From the NCBI GenBank assembly GCA_041390825.1, contig JAWKPF010000027.1:1-61771 (forward strand): DNA of 61,771 nt. Direction: 5' to 3'. This document shows positions 19,551 to 30,390 of the stretch, piece by piece (the first letter of the stretch is position 1; each line of letters opens with the position of its first letter). The notes beneath the pieces are model-generated. The model searched no databases, was not told the DNA's origin, and saw only the letters and a program-made list of their open reading frames with translations. The translations under genes and the position numbers were made by a program. This DNA is from Thermomicrobiales bacterium. Its GTDB lineage: Bacteria > Chloroflexota > Chloroflexia > Thermomicrobiales > UBA6265.

Positions 19551-19631
19551 GTGCGTACTTCCTGACTGTAATGACCCAAACTGGGCGGGGCCGACCCCAT
19601 CGAACCGCGAATGAGCGGAATCAAGACACAA

Positions 19632-19653
19632 AAAGAACGACCCCTCAGCGGTC
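19632..19653 (-). terminator. Intrinsic terminator after the methionine-synthesis gene
   Basis: On the minus strand ACGACCGCTGAGGGGTCGT forms a short stem-loop followed by TCTTTTTGTG. It lies about 45 bp past the stop of the bifunctional methyltransferase/reductase gene and upstream of rplS. Confidence 0.75.
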
Positions 19654-19698
19654 GTAGCCGGTCGAGTTTACCATGTTTGCCCGCATGTATCGACCGTT

Positions 19699-21603
<1,905 letters not shown>

Positions 21604-21717
21604 TGGGGAATCGCCCGTTCTGTGGCGGAAGCGCAAGTGACAACGTGGATTGTCGTCGTGCCGACTAGAATACCGCGTACGATCCGAACTGACCTAGCGA
21701 ATAGAGGGCGAACCGCC

Positions 21718-22563
21718 ATGCGTGACGTGACGTTTGGGCTCTGTACCGACCAGAACCTCCCGTGGGACGTGCATCGGGACCGATGGCGCTATTTCGAATC
21801 GCTTGGATTCTCGTCGTTGTGGGACTGCGACCACTATCAACAACCGAGTCGACTGGACGGCAACTATTTCGAGGGATGGACGCTGCTCTCAGCGCTGGCG
21901 GCGGAAACCTCGACCGCCCGCCTTGGCGTGCTCGTCACATCGAATACATTCCGCCATCCGGCACTGGTGGCGAAGATGGCCGCAACCATCGATCACATTT
22001 CGCATGGGCGCCTGGAGGTGGGGCTCGGGGCAGGATGGTTCGTTCCCGAGCATGAATGGTTCGGCATTCCCTTTCCCGAACCGCCGGAACTGGTCGCTCG
22101 CTTTCGGGAGGCTGTGCAGATCATCGACTCCATGCTCCGCAACGAATACACAACCTTCCACGGCGACTACTACCACCTCGAAAACGCGCCCGCTCGGCCC
22201 GCGCCAATCCAGCGCCCGAGACCTCCATTGACGCTTGGAGCACACCGCAGGAAGATGCTCCGCGTTGTGGCCGAATACGCCGACCGATGGAACTCGAACG
22301 GGCCCCCGGCCGAAATCGCCAAACGGAATGCGATTCTCGACGAGCACTGCATGGAGATCGGCCGGGACCCGGCATCGATCACCCGGTCGCTATACGTCTG
22401 GTCGGCGCTCATGCCGGTCGACATCTGGAGCTCGGTGGGCGCGTTCGAAGAGATGGTCGGCGTCTACTACGAGGCTGGTATGCGCGAATTCATTGTCGAT
22501 TCTCCGGGTCCCGAGCAGTTTCCAGTTCTCGAAAAAGTGGCGAGCCAGTTCATCGCCAAATGA
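21718..22563 (+). CDS. LLM class (F420- or FMN-dependent) oxidoreductase
   Basis: A luciferase-like monooxygenase/F420-dependent oxidoreductase of 281 aa with the typical TIM-barrel signatures: VTFGLCTDQN at strand 1, ESLGFSSLWDCDHYQ, LGVLVTSNTFRHPALVAKMAATIDHISHG split over the barrel, and LEVGLGAGWF. Cofactor (F420 or FMN) and substrate are not readable. ATG at 21718 follows GAGGGCG. The enzyme directly precedes the cyanophycin genes with a 154-bp gap, but a link to them is not shown. Confidence 0.88.
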   Translation: MRDVTFGLCTDQNLPWDVHRDRWRYFESLGFSSLWDCDHYQQPSRLDGNYFEGWTLLSALAAETSTARLGVLVTSNTFRHPALVAKMAATIDHISHGRLEVGLGAGWFVPEHEWFGIPFPEPPELVARFREAVQIIDSMLRNEYTTFHGDYYHLENAPARPAPIQRPRPPLTLGAHRRKMLRVVAEYADRWNSNGPPAEIAKRNAILDEHCMEIGRDPASITRSLYVWSALMPVDIWSSVGAFEEMVGVYYEAGMREFIVDSPGPEQFPVLEKVASQFIAK

Positions 22564-22580
22564 TGACGCGTTATCCTTAC

Positions 22581-22611
22581 GTCGAGCGGTGCTGGGGTGA
22601 CGCCGCTCGAC
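22581..22611 (+). terminator. Hairpin after the LLM oxidoreductase gene
   Basis: A 9-bp inverted repeat (GTCGAGCGG at 22581-22589, CCGCTCGAC at 22603-22611) starts 18 bp after the stop codon. No T-run follows, so its strength as a terminator is uncertain. Confidence 0.4.
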
Positions 22612-22717
22612 GCAATCATTCGGTTTACGAAGCGGCGAGCGGGATCGCGATGCGGCGATGGCCGACTGACGCACGCGCCGTTCCCCCATCGAACCAACGA
22701 ACCAGATCGAGCGAGCA

Positions 22718-23620
22718 ATGACCGTTACTTCAGCCGGAACGTCCGCGGACCTTGCAGCGCCAGTTCAGACCGAGCGGCTCAGCCAGGGTCCCGTGATGGC
22801 GATTGGTGGTGCGGAGGACAAATTTCGCGATCGGGTGATTCTTTCACGCTTCGTAGAACTCTCCGGTGGCAAGGACGCGCGCATTGTCGTTATTCCCACC
22901 GCATCGTCGATCGAGTCGGCCGGCGAACGCTACAAGGCCATTTTTCTCGGCATGGGAGCATCTCAGGTCGATATCGCGGTGATCGGCGATCGACCCGATG
23001 CCAATTCCGAACTCGTCGTCAGGATGATTCGCCAGGCAACCGGCATTTTCATGACCGGCGGGAACCAAATGCGCCTGGCGGCCATCATCGGCGGAACCAA
23101 GGCGATGAACGCCATTCTGGATCGCAGTCTGCATTCGGCCGTCGTGGCAGGCACCAGCGCAGGCGCCTCCATCCTCTCGTCGCACATGGTGGCCTTCGGC
23201 TCGAGCGGCAATAGCCCCAAGATGCGCATGGCGCAGATGGTGGCCGGTTTCGGTCTCGTAACCGGCGCCATCATCGATCAGCACTTCCGCCAACGCGACC
23301 GGCTTGGCCGATTGATGATGATGGTCGCGTCAAACCCAAGCCTGCTTGGCGTGGGCGTCGATGAGGACACCGCGGCCATTTTCACGTCCGACGGGAAGTT
23401 GGAAGTGATTGGCAAGCACTCGGTGACGATCATCGACGGGTCGGAAGCCTATTCAGATGTTTATCGTGTCAAACGTCATGGCGGAATCACGCTCAGCGGC
23501 GCGAAAATACACGTGCTCACGAGCGGACACATCTTCGACATGGTATCGAGAACGCTGATCGGTACCCCCGCGATGATAGTCCCCGATGGCGCCACGGAGA
23601 TCGTGCAACAGCCAGTCTGA
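22718..23620 (+). CDS. cphB: Cyanophycinase
   Basis: Serine exopeptidase (family S51) that cuts cyanophycin (multi-L-arginyl-poly-L-aspartate) into beta-Asp-Arg dipeptides. The 300-aa protein has the catalytic nucleophile in AGTSAGAS near residue 146, MTGGNQMRL and the late DEDTA and HVL elements typical of CphB. The gene is 21 bp upstream of cyanophycin synthetase, so the breakdown and synthesis enzymes are co-transcribed. Confidence 0.93.
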   Translation: MTVTSAGTSADLAAPVQTERLSQGPVMAIGGAEDKFRDRVILSRFVELSGGKDARIVVIPTASSIESAGERYKAIFLGMGASQVDIAVIGDRPDANSELVVRMIRQATGIFMTGGNQMRLAAIIGGTKAMNAILDRSLHSAVVAGTSAGASILSSHMVAFGSSGNSPKMRMAQMVAGFGLVTGAIIDQHFRQRDRLGRLMMMVASNPSLLGVGVDEDTAAIFTSDGKLEVIGKHSVTIIDGSEAYSDVYRVKRHGGITLSGAKIHVLTSGHIFDMVSRTLIGTPAMIVPDGATEIVQQPV

Positions 23621-23641
23621 GTTCCATGCAGGAGAGGCGGG

Positions 23642-26287
23642 ATGATCGAGTTTCGTGACCACACGGTTTATCGCGGCCCGAACGTCTGGGCCCGCATGCC
23701 GTCGCTCCGCTTCACGGTCGACATCGGGGAACTGGAAGAACGGCCGACCAACAAGATTCCCGGCTTCTACGAACGAATCACCGAGCTGATTCCTTCGCTC
23801 TACGAGCACCGATGTTCGGTTGGGAAACCGGGCGGGTTCCTTCAGCGGATGCGTGAGGGCACCTGGATGGGGCATGTGCTCGAACATGTCGCGCTCGAGC
23901 TTCAGAACCTCGCCGGCGCCGAGGTCTCACGTGGCAAGACCCGTTCGACCAAAGAGAAAGGCGTCTACAACGTCGTCTTCGAATACGAACAGGAAGATGT
24001 TGGCATCGCCGCCGCCGAGCTGGCGAAACGGCTGCTCAACCACGTCGTTTACGACACTGAACCGGACTTCGATTTCCAGCACGAATTGGAACAGACCGTC
24101 ATCCGCACGGCGGAACGCCTCGCGTATGGCCCTTCGACCGGCTCGATCGTCGCCGAGGCGGAACGGCGCAATATCCCGGTCATTCGCCTCGATCCGCGCC
24201 GGTCATTGGTGCAGCTGGGACATGGCGTCCATCAGAGGCGCATCTGGGCGACGGTCACCTCTGAGACGTCGAACATCGCAGTCGACACTGCCAGCAACAA
24301 GGAGCTGACGAACCGGCTGCTGCATGAGGTCGGCATTCCGGTACCCCGTGGCGTAACTGTGCGCAACGTCGACGACGCGGTCCGGGAAGCGCGCCGAATC
24401 CGCTATCCAGTCGTCATCAAGCCGCTGGATGGAAACCACGGGCGCGGCGTCTGCATCAACCTCAAGGATGAGGACGAGGTACGCGAGTTCTTCCCGACAG
24501 CCATGAGCGAATCTCGCGCAGGCATCGTCGTGGTCGAAAGCTTCATCGAAGGGCTGGACTACCGCATCCTCGTTGTCAACAACAACGTGGTCGCCGTCGC
24601 TGAACGCGTCCCTGCGCATGTCGTCGGAGACGGCGAGCACACGGTGGAGCAACTCATCGAGATCACCAACAGCGACCCGCGCCGCGGCGTTGGCCACGAA
24701 AAGATCCTCACGCGGATCTCCGTCGACGGTCAGACCATGGAAACGCTGGAACGCAACGGATTCACGCTCGATCAAGTTCCCGACAAGGGAGTGGTCGTGC
24801 CACTGAAGCGCACCGGAAACATGAGCACCGGAGGCACGTCGATCGACCGCACGGATGACATTCACCCCGACAACGAGGAGATCGCGCGTCAGGCTGCGAT
24901 GGTCGTTGGGCTCGACATCGCCGGTATCGATTTCATCGTGCCCGATATCTCGAAATCGATCCGGCAATCCGGCGGCGCGATCGTCGAGGTCAATGCCGGT
25001 CCCGGCTTCCGCATGCACACGAACCCCACGGAGGGCCACCCCCGCCATGTGGGCCGCGCTGTGGTGGACATGCTATTCCCGCCAGGATCGAAATCGCGAG
25101 TCCCGATCGTGGCCGTCACGGGCACGAATGGCAAGACCACGACCGTGCGCATGATCTCGCACATCATGAAAACCGCCGGTCGCCGCGTGGGCATGACCAC
25201 CACCGACGGTATCTATATCGACGGCACCCAGATCATGGCCGGCGACATGAGCGGCCCGACGAGCGCCAAGATGGTGCTCAAGAACCCGACCATCAACTAC
25301 GCAGTGCTCGAAACTGCCCGTGGCGGAATTCTGCGATCCGGACTTGGCTTCGACCGCTGTGATATTGCCGTCGTCACCAATGTCACGAGCGACCATCTCG
25401 GCCAGCACGGGATCGACTCGCTTTCCGATCTCGCCAAGGTCAAAGCGGTCGTGCCGCAGTCCGTGTTCCGCGACGGGAAGTCGGTGCTGAGCGCCGACAA
25501 CGAATGGACTGTCGAGATGGCGCGCTATGCGCGCGGCGAAATCCTCTACTTCTCGATGCATGAAGACAACCCGGTCATTCGTGAGCATCTCCGAAACAAG
25601 GGCCGCGCGGTGATTCTGCGTCCGGTGTCGGCCGGAGAGATGATCACCGTCATCGAGAACCGCCGTGAGACGAGTCTCTTGCTGGCGAGCCAGATACCAG
25701 CCACCTACGACGGTCGGTTGCGCGTCAACGTCGCCAACGCGCTTGCGGCAGTGACCGCGGCGCTGGCGGACGATGTCCAGCTCGAATACATCCGCCAGGC
25801 CATGCGTACGTTTACGTCGAGCTTCTATCAGACTCCGGGGCGGTTCAATTTGCTCGAGTTCCAGGGCAGACGGATCATCATGGACTACTGCCACAACATT
25901 GCTGGGCTCGAGTCGATGGCCGACTTCGTCAAGCGCATGGATGCCTCGCGCGCGATTGCGGTCATTTCCATGCCTGGTGACCGGTTGGACGATGACATCG
26001 CCGCGTTTGGAAAACTCGCCGGCGAAACGTTCCACGAGCTCGTCATCCGCGAGGATGCCAATACCCGCGGCCGCCCCTCCGGCGAAATCGCCAGGCGGCT
26101 GAAGGACGCTGCCATGGCCGCAGGGCTGGCGGACGAAGCAGTCACGATCGTCCTGCAGGAGAGCGATGCCGTGCGATCGGCAGTGGAGCGCTCCGACAAG
26201 GATGATCTTGTGGTCCTGATGGTGGACAAGCCGGCGCAAACCTGGGAAGAACTGAACAATCTCACCGGATCGTTCTCGTTGGGATAG
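23642..26287 (+). CDS. cphA: Cyanophycin synthetase
   Basis: Non-ribosomal peptide synthetase that adds Asp to the backbone and Arg to the side chain of cyanophycin. The 881-aa protein has the full three-part CphA layout: an N-domain (1 to about 160, starting RDHTVYRGPN), an ATP-grasp domain (about 215-480, with VVIKPLDGNHGRGV and EVNAGPGFRMH) and a Mur-ligase-like domain (about 490-880, with VAVTGTNGKTTTVRM). AGGAGAGG precedes the ATG. Cyanophycin stores nitrogen; outside cyanobacteria it is found in scattered heterotrophs. A strong hairpin follows the stop. Confidence 0.97.
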   Translation: MIEFRDHTVYRGPNVWARMPSLRFTVDIGELEERPTNKIPGFYERITELIPSLYEHRCSVGKPGGFLQRMREGTWMGHVLEHVALELQNLAGAEVSRGKTRSTKEKGVYNVVFEYEQEDVGIAAAELAKRLLNHVVYDTEPDFDFQHELEQTVIRTAERLAYGPSTGSIVAEAERRNIPVIRLDPRRSLVQLGHGVHQRRIWATVTSETSNIAVDTASNKELTNRLLHEVGIPVPRGVTVRNVDDAVREARRIRYPVVIKPLDGNHGRGVCINLKDEDEVREFFPTAMSESRAGIVVVESFIEGLDYRILVVNNNVVAVAERVPAHVVGDGEHTVEQLIEITNSDPRRGVGHEKILTRISVDGQTMETLERNGFTLDQVPDKGVVVPLKRTGNMSTGGTSIDRTDDIHPDNEEIARQAAMVVGLDIAGIDFIVPDISKSIRQSGGAIVEVNAGPGFRMHTNPTEGHPRHVGRAVVDMLFPPGSKSRVPIVAVTGTNGKTTTVRMISHIMKTAGRRVGMTTTDGIYIDGTQIMAGDMSGPTSAKMVLKNPTINYAVLETARGGILRSGLGFDRCDIAVVTNVTSDHLGQHGIDSLSDLAKVKAVVPQSVFRDGKSVLSADNEWTVEMARYARGEILYFSMHEDNPVIREHLRNKGRAVILRPVSAGEMITVIENRRETSLLLASQIPATYDGRLRVNVANALAAVTAALADDVQLEYIRQAMRTFTSSFYQTPGRFNLLEFQGRRIIMDYCHNIAGLESMADFVKRMDASRAIAVISMPGDRLDDDIAAFGKLAGETFHELVIREDANTRGRPSGEIARRLKDAAMAAGLADEAVTIVLQESDAVRSAVERSDKDDLVVLMVDKPAQTWEELNNLTGSFSLG

Positions 26288-26310
26288 CGACCGCAGTTCC
26301 GGAAGGGTCC

Positions 26311-26347
26311 AAACGGCGTCGCACATTTGAGCGGCGCCGTTTTGCTT
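26311..26347. terminator. Bidirectional terminator between cphA and the CphA-like Mur ligase
   Basis: A 12-bp stem with one G-T pair (AAACGGCGTCGC, loop ACATTTGA, GCGGCGCCGTTT) followed on the plus strand by TGCTTTG. It lies between two convergent stops (26287 and 26356). On the minus strand it would be entered through the mirrored AAAACGGC/GCCGTTT, so it can serve both genes. Confidence 0.8.
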
Positions 26348-26355
26348 TGAGAATT

Positions 26356-27939
26356 TCAGGCAAAGAGCGCGCAGATTTCCGCAGTGTGTTCGTGCGTCAT
26401 GGCGGCGATCACATCCCCAGGTTGAGCGATCTCGAGCGCGCGCACGACCGCGGTGAACTCGTTCTCCGACGTCTCGTAGGGAACTTCCCGGCCCGCCTTG
26501 ATGCCACGCACGTACAAACCCATCAGCTCGTCCTGGGTGCGCCCGCGAAGGTAGTGGGTGGTGTTCTTGGCGATCACATAGTCGGATTCGAACGTTGCCA
26601 GCCGGCCGATCTCGATCAGCGAGGCGTCGTTTCGGTCACCGGCTGTACCCACCACAGCGATCAGTCGTCCATCCGGTGCGCAAAGGGTGCGCCCGAACGC
26701 GAGCAATGCCGCGAGTCCAGCCTCGTTGTGCGCGAAATCGACAATGACTCGTACCCCCGCTCGTTCGAAAATGTTGAGCCGGCCGGGGTTCATTTCTGGT
26801 GTGTTCTGGAACGAAGAGAGTCCGTCGCGCACCTGGGTGAGGGTGGCGCCCGCCGCCAGAGCAGCTGCCGCGGCGAAGAGCGAGTTCTCGACCATGAATG
26901 TGGCCAGGCCGCCCGATGTGATGGGGACGTCGGCAATCGGCAAGACGGTCGTTGGAATGCCGGTCTCGATCAGCGTGATGTTTCCGTCGATGACGGTCAT
27001 CACCGGCAAACCGGAAGCGCCATGCGCCAGGAGCTCAGGGGCCGTCGGATCGGTGGATATCAAGAATTTCTGAGCGCGAATATCCCTGGTCGCGTCCATG
27101 ACCAGCGGATCGCTGGCATTCAGGACAGCGTATCCGTCCGAGCGAGTGATACGCGTGATGACACCCTTGGCCCAGGCGAGCCCCTCGACCGTGCGAACCC
27201 CCTGAAGATCGAGATGATCCGGACTGATGTTGGTGAAAACGCTCACGTCGACCGACTGGCAGACGACCCCGCGAAGCAGGATGCCGCCGCGCGCGGTCTC
27301 GACGATGGCGACATCGACCTCGGGATCGGTGAGCACGCGTTCTGCCCCCCGTGGTCCCGAGTAGTCGCCGGTCAGCACTTCTTCGCCATTGATGTAGACG
27401 CCCGACGAGGATGACCAGCCGACGCTCTGACCTGCATTTCGGAAGATGTGCGCCAGCAGTCGGGTCGTCGTGGTCTTGCCGTTGGTGCCGGTGACGGCGA
27501 TCGTCACCGCGGAGCGCTGTTCGTCTTCGATCATGACCGGCCGATCCTCGAGACTCGGTTCAGTCTGGCGAATCGTCCCTGCGGACTCCTGCACCCCGCC
27601 CAGATCAACCGTCTCGCCGCCGATTGCGCTCTTCACCGCTCGGGCCACCAGCCTCGCAATTCGCCGGTCGGACCATGGAAAAACGATCGAGAAGTTCCCC
27701 TCGGTTTCCATGGGAACGGTCGTAACCGGACAGTCCGGCAATCCTGCGACTGCCAGCACATCCCTTGTCAGGGACGCGAGCCGGAGCACCTCGTCCGGCA
27801 CGTTGTTCGACGGAGCGTATGGATGGGGTGCGGTCTCCACCGTTTGGCGTACGGCGGTCGAATGCACTTCGATCTTGATGGCTGGTTCGAGAATGAACAG
27901 ATTCGGGCCCTCGAGCTCCCGAACTTCCACGAGATCCAT
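26356..27939 (-). CDS. CphA-like Mur-ligase family protein lacking the ATP-grasp domain
   Basis: A 527-aa amide-bond ligase. Residues about 165-525 form a Mur-ligase-type module with VAVTGTNGKTTTTR (ATP binding), VETARGGILLRG and VDFAHNEAGLAALL, all closely paralleled in the neighbouring CphA. Residues 1-120 look like a shortened CphA N-domain: both proteins have R-x-L/Y-x-GPN near the start and a phenylalanine-centred strand about 70-110 residues later (SIVFPWSD here, NVVFEYEQ in CphA). The whole ATP-grasp domain is missing. This suggests a single-step amino-acid ligase related to CphA, substrate unknown. It is convergent with cphB-cphA. GGAGG lies upstream of the ATG at 27939. Confidence 0.88.
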   Translation of the reverse strand: MDLVEVRELEGPNLFILEPAIKIEVHSTAVRQTVETAPHPYAPSNNVPDEVLRLASLTRDVLAVAGLPDCPVTTVPMETEGNFSIVFPWSDRRIARLVARAVKSAIGGETVDLGGVQESAGTIRQTEPSLEDRPVMIEDEQRSAVTIAVTGTNGKTTTTRLLAHIFRNAGQSVGWSSSSGVYINGEEVLTGDYSGPRGAERVLTDPEVDVAIVETARGGILLRGVVCQSVDVSVFTNISPDHLDLQGVRTVEGLAWAKGVITRITRSDGYAVLNASDPLVMDATRDIRAQKFLISTDPTAPELLAHGASGLPVMTVIDGNITLIETGIPTTVLPIADVPITSGGLATFMVENSLFAAAAALAAGATLTQVRDGLSSFQNTPEMNPGRLNIFERAGVRVIVDFAHNEAGLAALLAFGRTLCAPDGRLIAVVGTAGDRNDASLIEIGRLATFESDYVIAKNTTHYLRGRTQDELMGLYVRGIKAGREVPYETSENEFTAVVRALEIAQPGDVIAAMTHEHTAEICALFA

Positions 27940-27973
27940 CGAGAACCATCCTCCGCGACTCTGTCGCCACGAA

Positions 27974-28918
27974 CTAGCTTCCGAGCAGAACCACGATCGT
28001 ATTGAATACCGCGTGGGTAAGGATAGCCGCTGTGGTGTTGATCCGATTCCGCAGTAAACCCAGGATCACACCCATGCAAAAGACTCCGCCCATCACGAAG
28101 GAAATGCCATATTGGCTGTGCAGCAGGGCAAAGAGCAACGACGTGATCCAAATCCCGTATCGAGGCTGAATTGCGCCGCGCAGGAGCGTTTCCTCACTGG
28201 CGCCCGCGCCGAGCCCGAAGAAAACCGCCCCGACAACGCTGCTCACGTTCTGCGTGATTTCGTCGGTTGTTTGCTGGATCTCGTTGTTGAAATCCGGTTG
28301 CAGCCAGGCCGTCAGTCCCCCGCCGATGCCCATTACCAGGAATCCGCCGATGACCGCCAGCAGGGCGATGCCAATCTGCCGCGGATTCAACCGCTCGAGC
28401 CCAAGCCGCTTGGCGGCGCCGCGAAAATCGCGCCATTGGCCAACACCGACCAGCACAAATGCCAGCACGATCATGAACACGAACTGGCTCAGCAGATACG
28501 CGATCGTGATCTCACCGGTGTCCTCCGGCTCAGGATTGATCGCGTACTGAAAAATGAAAAACCCGATGAATGCCAACACGACCGACAGGCCCACCATGTC
28601 TGTCGGGGACGCGGGATCCATCGGAGTGAACCGCGCCACGTCCTGGCGGAACTGCGGGAACATCGGCAGCAGCAGCCCCAGCCCAGTAGCCAGCCAGGCA
28701 AACCCGGACGATTGTCCTCCCGTCAGGCGCGCCAGACCCAGCAAGGTCAACAGCACCCCTGGGAACCCGATGACCAGATAGAGTCCAACCAATGCCGACC
28801 GGTCGCTCGCCGCCCGGCGAACCCAGTAGGCCACGCCGAACACCACCAGGATGAAGATGGCCAGCGCAATGAAGATGGAGAGTGTCTCCAGGGAAATGAT
28901 CGACGCGAGGGTGTGCAT
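27974..28918 (-). CDS. CPBP family intramembrane metalloprotease
   Basis: A membrane protein of 314 aa with about eight hydrophobic segments. The CPBP (Abi/Rce1-like) motifs are in the C-terminal third: EETLLRG (the EExxxR motif), FALLHSQYG and LTHAVFN, which supply the Glu and His residues of the metal site. Family members cleave within the membrane or process prenylated or bacteriocin peptides; the substrate here is unknown. It lies 34 bp upstream of the CphA-like ligase on the same strand, so the two may share a transcript. A TATACT box lies 57-62 bp upstream. Confidence 0.9.
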   Translation of the reverse strand: MHTLASIISLETLSIFIALAIFILVVFGVAYWVRRAASDRSALVGLYLVIGFPGVLLTLLGLARLTGGQSSGFAWLATGLGLLLPMFPQFRQDVARFTPMDPASPTDMVGLSVVLAFIGFFIFQYAINPEPEDTGEITIAYLLSQFVFMIVLAFVLVGVGQWRDFRGAAKRLGLERLNPRQIGIALLAVIGGFLVMGIGGGLTAWLQPDFNNEIQQTTDEITQNVSSVVGAVFFGLGAGASEETLLRGAIQPRYGIWITSLLFALLHSQYGISFVMGGVFCMGVILGLLRNRINTTAAILTHAVFNTIVVLLGS

Positions 28919-28974
28919 GCCGCCTCTAGGCTAGACCGGCATGTCAGTCGGGGCCGGTTCGTTTCCAGCGGAGG

Positions 28975-28980
28975 AGTATA
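28975..28980 (-). promoter_or_regulatory. Candidate -10 box for the CPBP protease gene
   Basis: TATACT on the minus strand, about 57 nt before the start codon, in the 190-bp divergent region with parB. No clear -35. Confidence 0.35.
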
Positions 28981-29027
28981 CGTTCCCATCGCGCAAGCGT
29001 ACGGCCGGTCCAGGCGAGTCCGTGAAT

Positions 29028-29033
29028 TACACT
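29028..29033 (+). promoter_or_regulatory. Candidate -10 box for parB
   Basis: TACACT on the plus strand, about 78 nt before the GTG start at 29111. The context ATTACACTGGCC is similar to the box at 32608. Confidence 0.3.
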
Positions 29034-29110
29034 GGCCGTGACGACCAATGCAGCGTCGGGCTGATGAGATGCGCCATTCGGCGCGCCTCGGGATTGGAGC
29101 AAGAGGCAAG

Positions 29111-30034
29111 GTGAGCGAACGATCGGGTGAGTCAGGTTCGAACGCGCGGTTGGGCGCCCGCAAGACCGGCCTTGGCCGCGGCCTGGATGCCCTCATCCCC
29201 AGCCTCGAGACCATCCCCCTCAGTCAACCGGTCTCGACCACGACCGCGCCGGTCACCAGCATTACGCCCAATCCGCGGCAACCACGCACCACGATCGATC
29301 CCGATGAGCTCGGCATCCTCGCCGACTCGATTCGCACACACGGCATCATCCAGCCCATCGTCGTGAAACCCGGGGACCAACCGGATCGATTCGTCCTCAT
29401 CGCCGGTGAACGACGCTGGCGCGCCGCGCAATTGGCCGGTCTGCGCGAAGTGCCAATCGTGGTGCTCGATGTCTCTTTGCAGGCCCAGCTCGAACTTGCA
29501 CTCGTCGAAAACGTCATCCGATCCGATCTGTCAGCGCTCGAAGAGGCGCTTGCCTATCGCCAGTTGATCGATGAGTTTGGGCTGACCCAGGCCGAAGTGG
29601 CGGAACGCGTCGGACGATCGCGCGTTTCGGTCACGAATACCCTGCGTCTCCTGCTCCTGCCCGATCGGGTCAAAACCGCGCTCGAACGCGGCGATATCAC
29701 GGAAGGTCACGCCCGAGCACTCCTCGGCTTGCCATCCGCGGTCGAACAGATTGCAATGCTCGAAACGGTGATCAAGCGCGGCTGGTCTGTGCGCGAGACC
29801 GAGAGCGCCGTGCGCGCCTGGACCGAGGCGCAATCCACCGTGGTCGAGCGCGAGAACCCGCAACGTCTGCGTGCTGAGCATGCCGATTTCGAGCAACGCC
29901 TCCGCAGAACACTGGCGACGAATGTCTCGATCAATCGCACGGAGCGCGGTTCAGGGTCGATCAGGATCGATTTCTCGTCCGACGAGCAACTGGCCGAACT
30001 CCTCGACCGTATCGCCGGCGACTCGCTCTTCTAG
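29111..30034 (+). CDS. parB: ParB/Spo0J family chromosome partitioning protein
   Basis: ParB is a CTP-dependent clamp that loads at parS sites and spreads. The 307-aa protein has the N-terminal LGRGLDALIP tag, the ParB domain with ITPNPRQPR, the CTP-binding GERRWRAAQLAG and ENVIRSDLSALEEA boxes, a helix-turn-helix (LTQAEVAERVGRSRVSVTNTLRLL) split over about 165-190, and a C-terminal dimerisation region. GTG at 29111 has GAGG 4 nt upstream; in-frame ATGs at 29048 and 29069 lack one. No parA is adjacent, which is uncommon for chromosomal parB. Confidence 0.9.
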   Translation: MSERSGESGSNARLGARKTGLGRGLDALIPSLETIPLSQPVSTTTAPVTSITPNPRQPRTTIDPDELGILADSIRTHGIIQPIVVKPGDQPDRFVLIAGERRWRAAQLAGLREVPIVVLDVSLQAQLELALVENVIRSDLSALEEALAYRQLIDEFGLTQAEVAERVGRSRVSVTNTLRLLLLPDRVKTALERGDITEGHARALLGLPSAVEQIAMLETVIKRGWSVRETESAVRAWTEAQSTVVERENPQRLRAEHADFEQRLRRTLATNVSINRTERGSGSIRIDFSSDEQLAELLDRIAGDSLF

Positions 30035-30318
30035 CCTCGCACCAGGTAGGTCGAAACTGGTGGTGACCAGGCGCCGGATTCATCGCATGGCTGGTGCGCC
30101 ACGGCCTCCCACCCCTCTTCCGCCAGCGTTGTGCCGATCGTCTCCTGCGTCAGTTGATCGACGGTCCAGTCGGCATCCTCTTTCCCATCGAGGAGCATCA
30201 AGGCCGGGATGTGCTCGTTCCGCACTACGCGCAGCGACGTTCGCGTGTCGAGTGTCACTTCGATGCGGTACCCGGTCTCGGTTGTGTGGAGCGCACCGGT
30301 CACTTGCGCAAAGCGCAT
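30031..30318 (-). CDS. Small conserved-looking hypothetical protein
   Basis: A 95-aa protein that I cannot assign. It has a regular alternating beta pattern (RIEVTLDTRTSLRVVR), one cysteine and no membrane segment. Its stop overlaps the parB stop by 4 bp, convergently, and its ATG at 30318 lies 3 bp from the -10-like box of prfB on the other strand. Coding is supported by the tight fit between the two genes and by codon pattern, not by a family match. Confidence 0.55.
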   Translation of the reverse strand: MRFAQVTGALHTTETGYRIEVTLDTRTSLRVVRNEHIPALMLLDGKEDADWTVDQLTQETIGTTLAEEGWEAVAHQPCDESGAWSPPVSTYLVRG

Positions 30319-30321
30319 GGG

Positions 30322-30327
30322 TATACT
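30322..30327 (+). promoter_or_regulatory. Candidate -10 box for prfB
   Basis: TATACT 64 nt before the prfB ATG at 30391. A TTGCGC at 30304-30309 is only 12 nt away, too close for a standard -35. Confidence 0.4.
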
Positions 30328-30390
30328 TTCCAGTCGCGTTCGCCGGTGACGGCGACTATCTCTGAACAAGAATCGAGGAACGCTCTCGTC

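Noticed and set aside
21604..21717. Possible SAM or cobalamin riboswitch before the methyltransferase/MTHFR gene
   Set aside because: The gap is only 114 bp, shared with a divergent gene, and no conserved riboswitch core was recognised.
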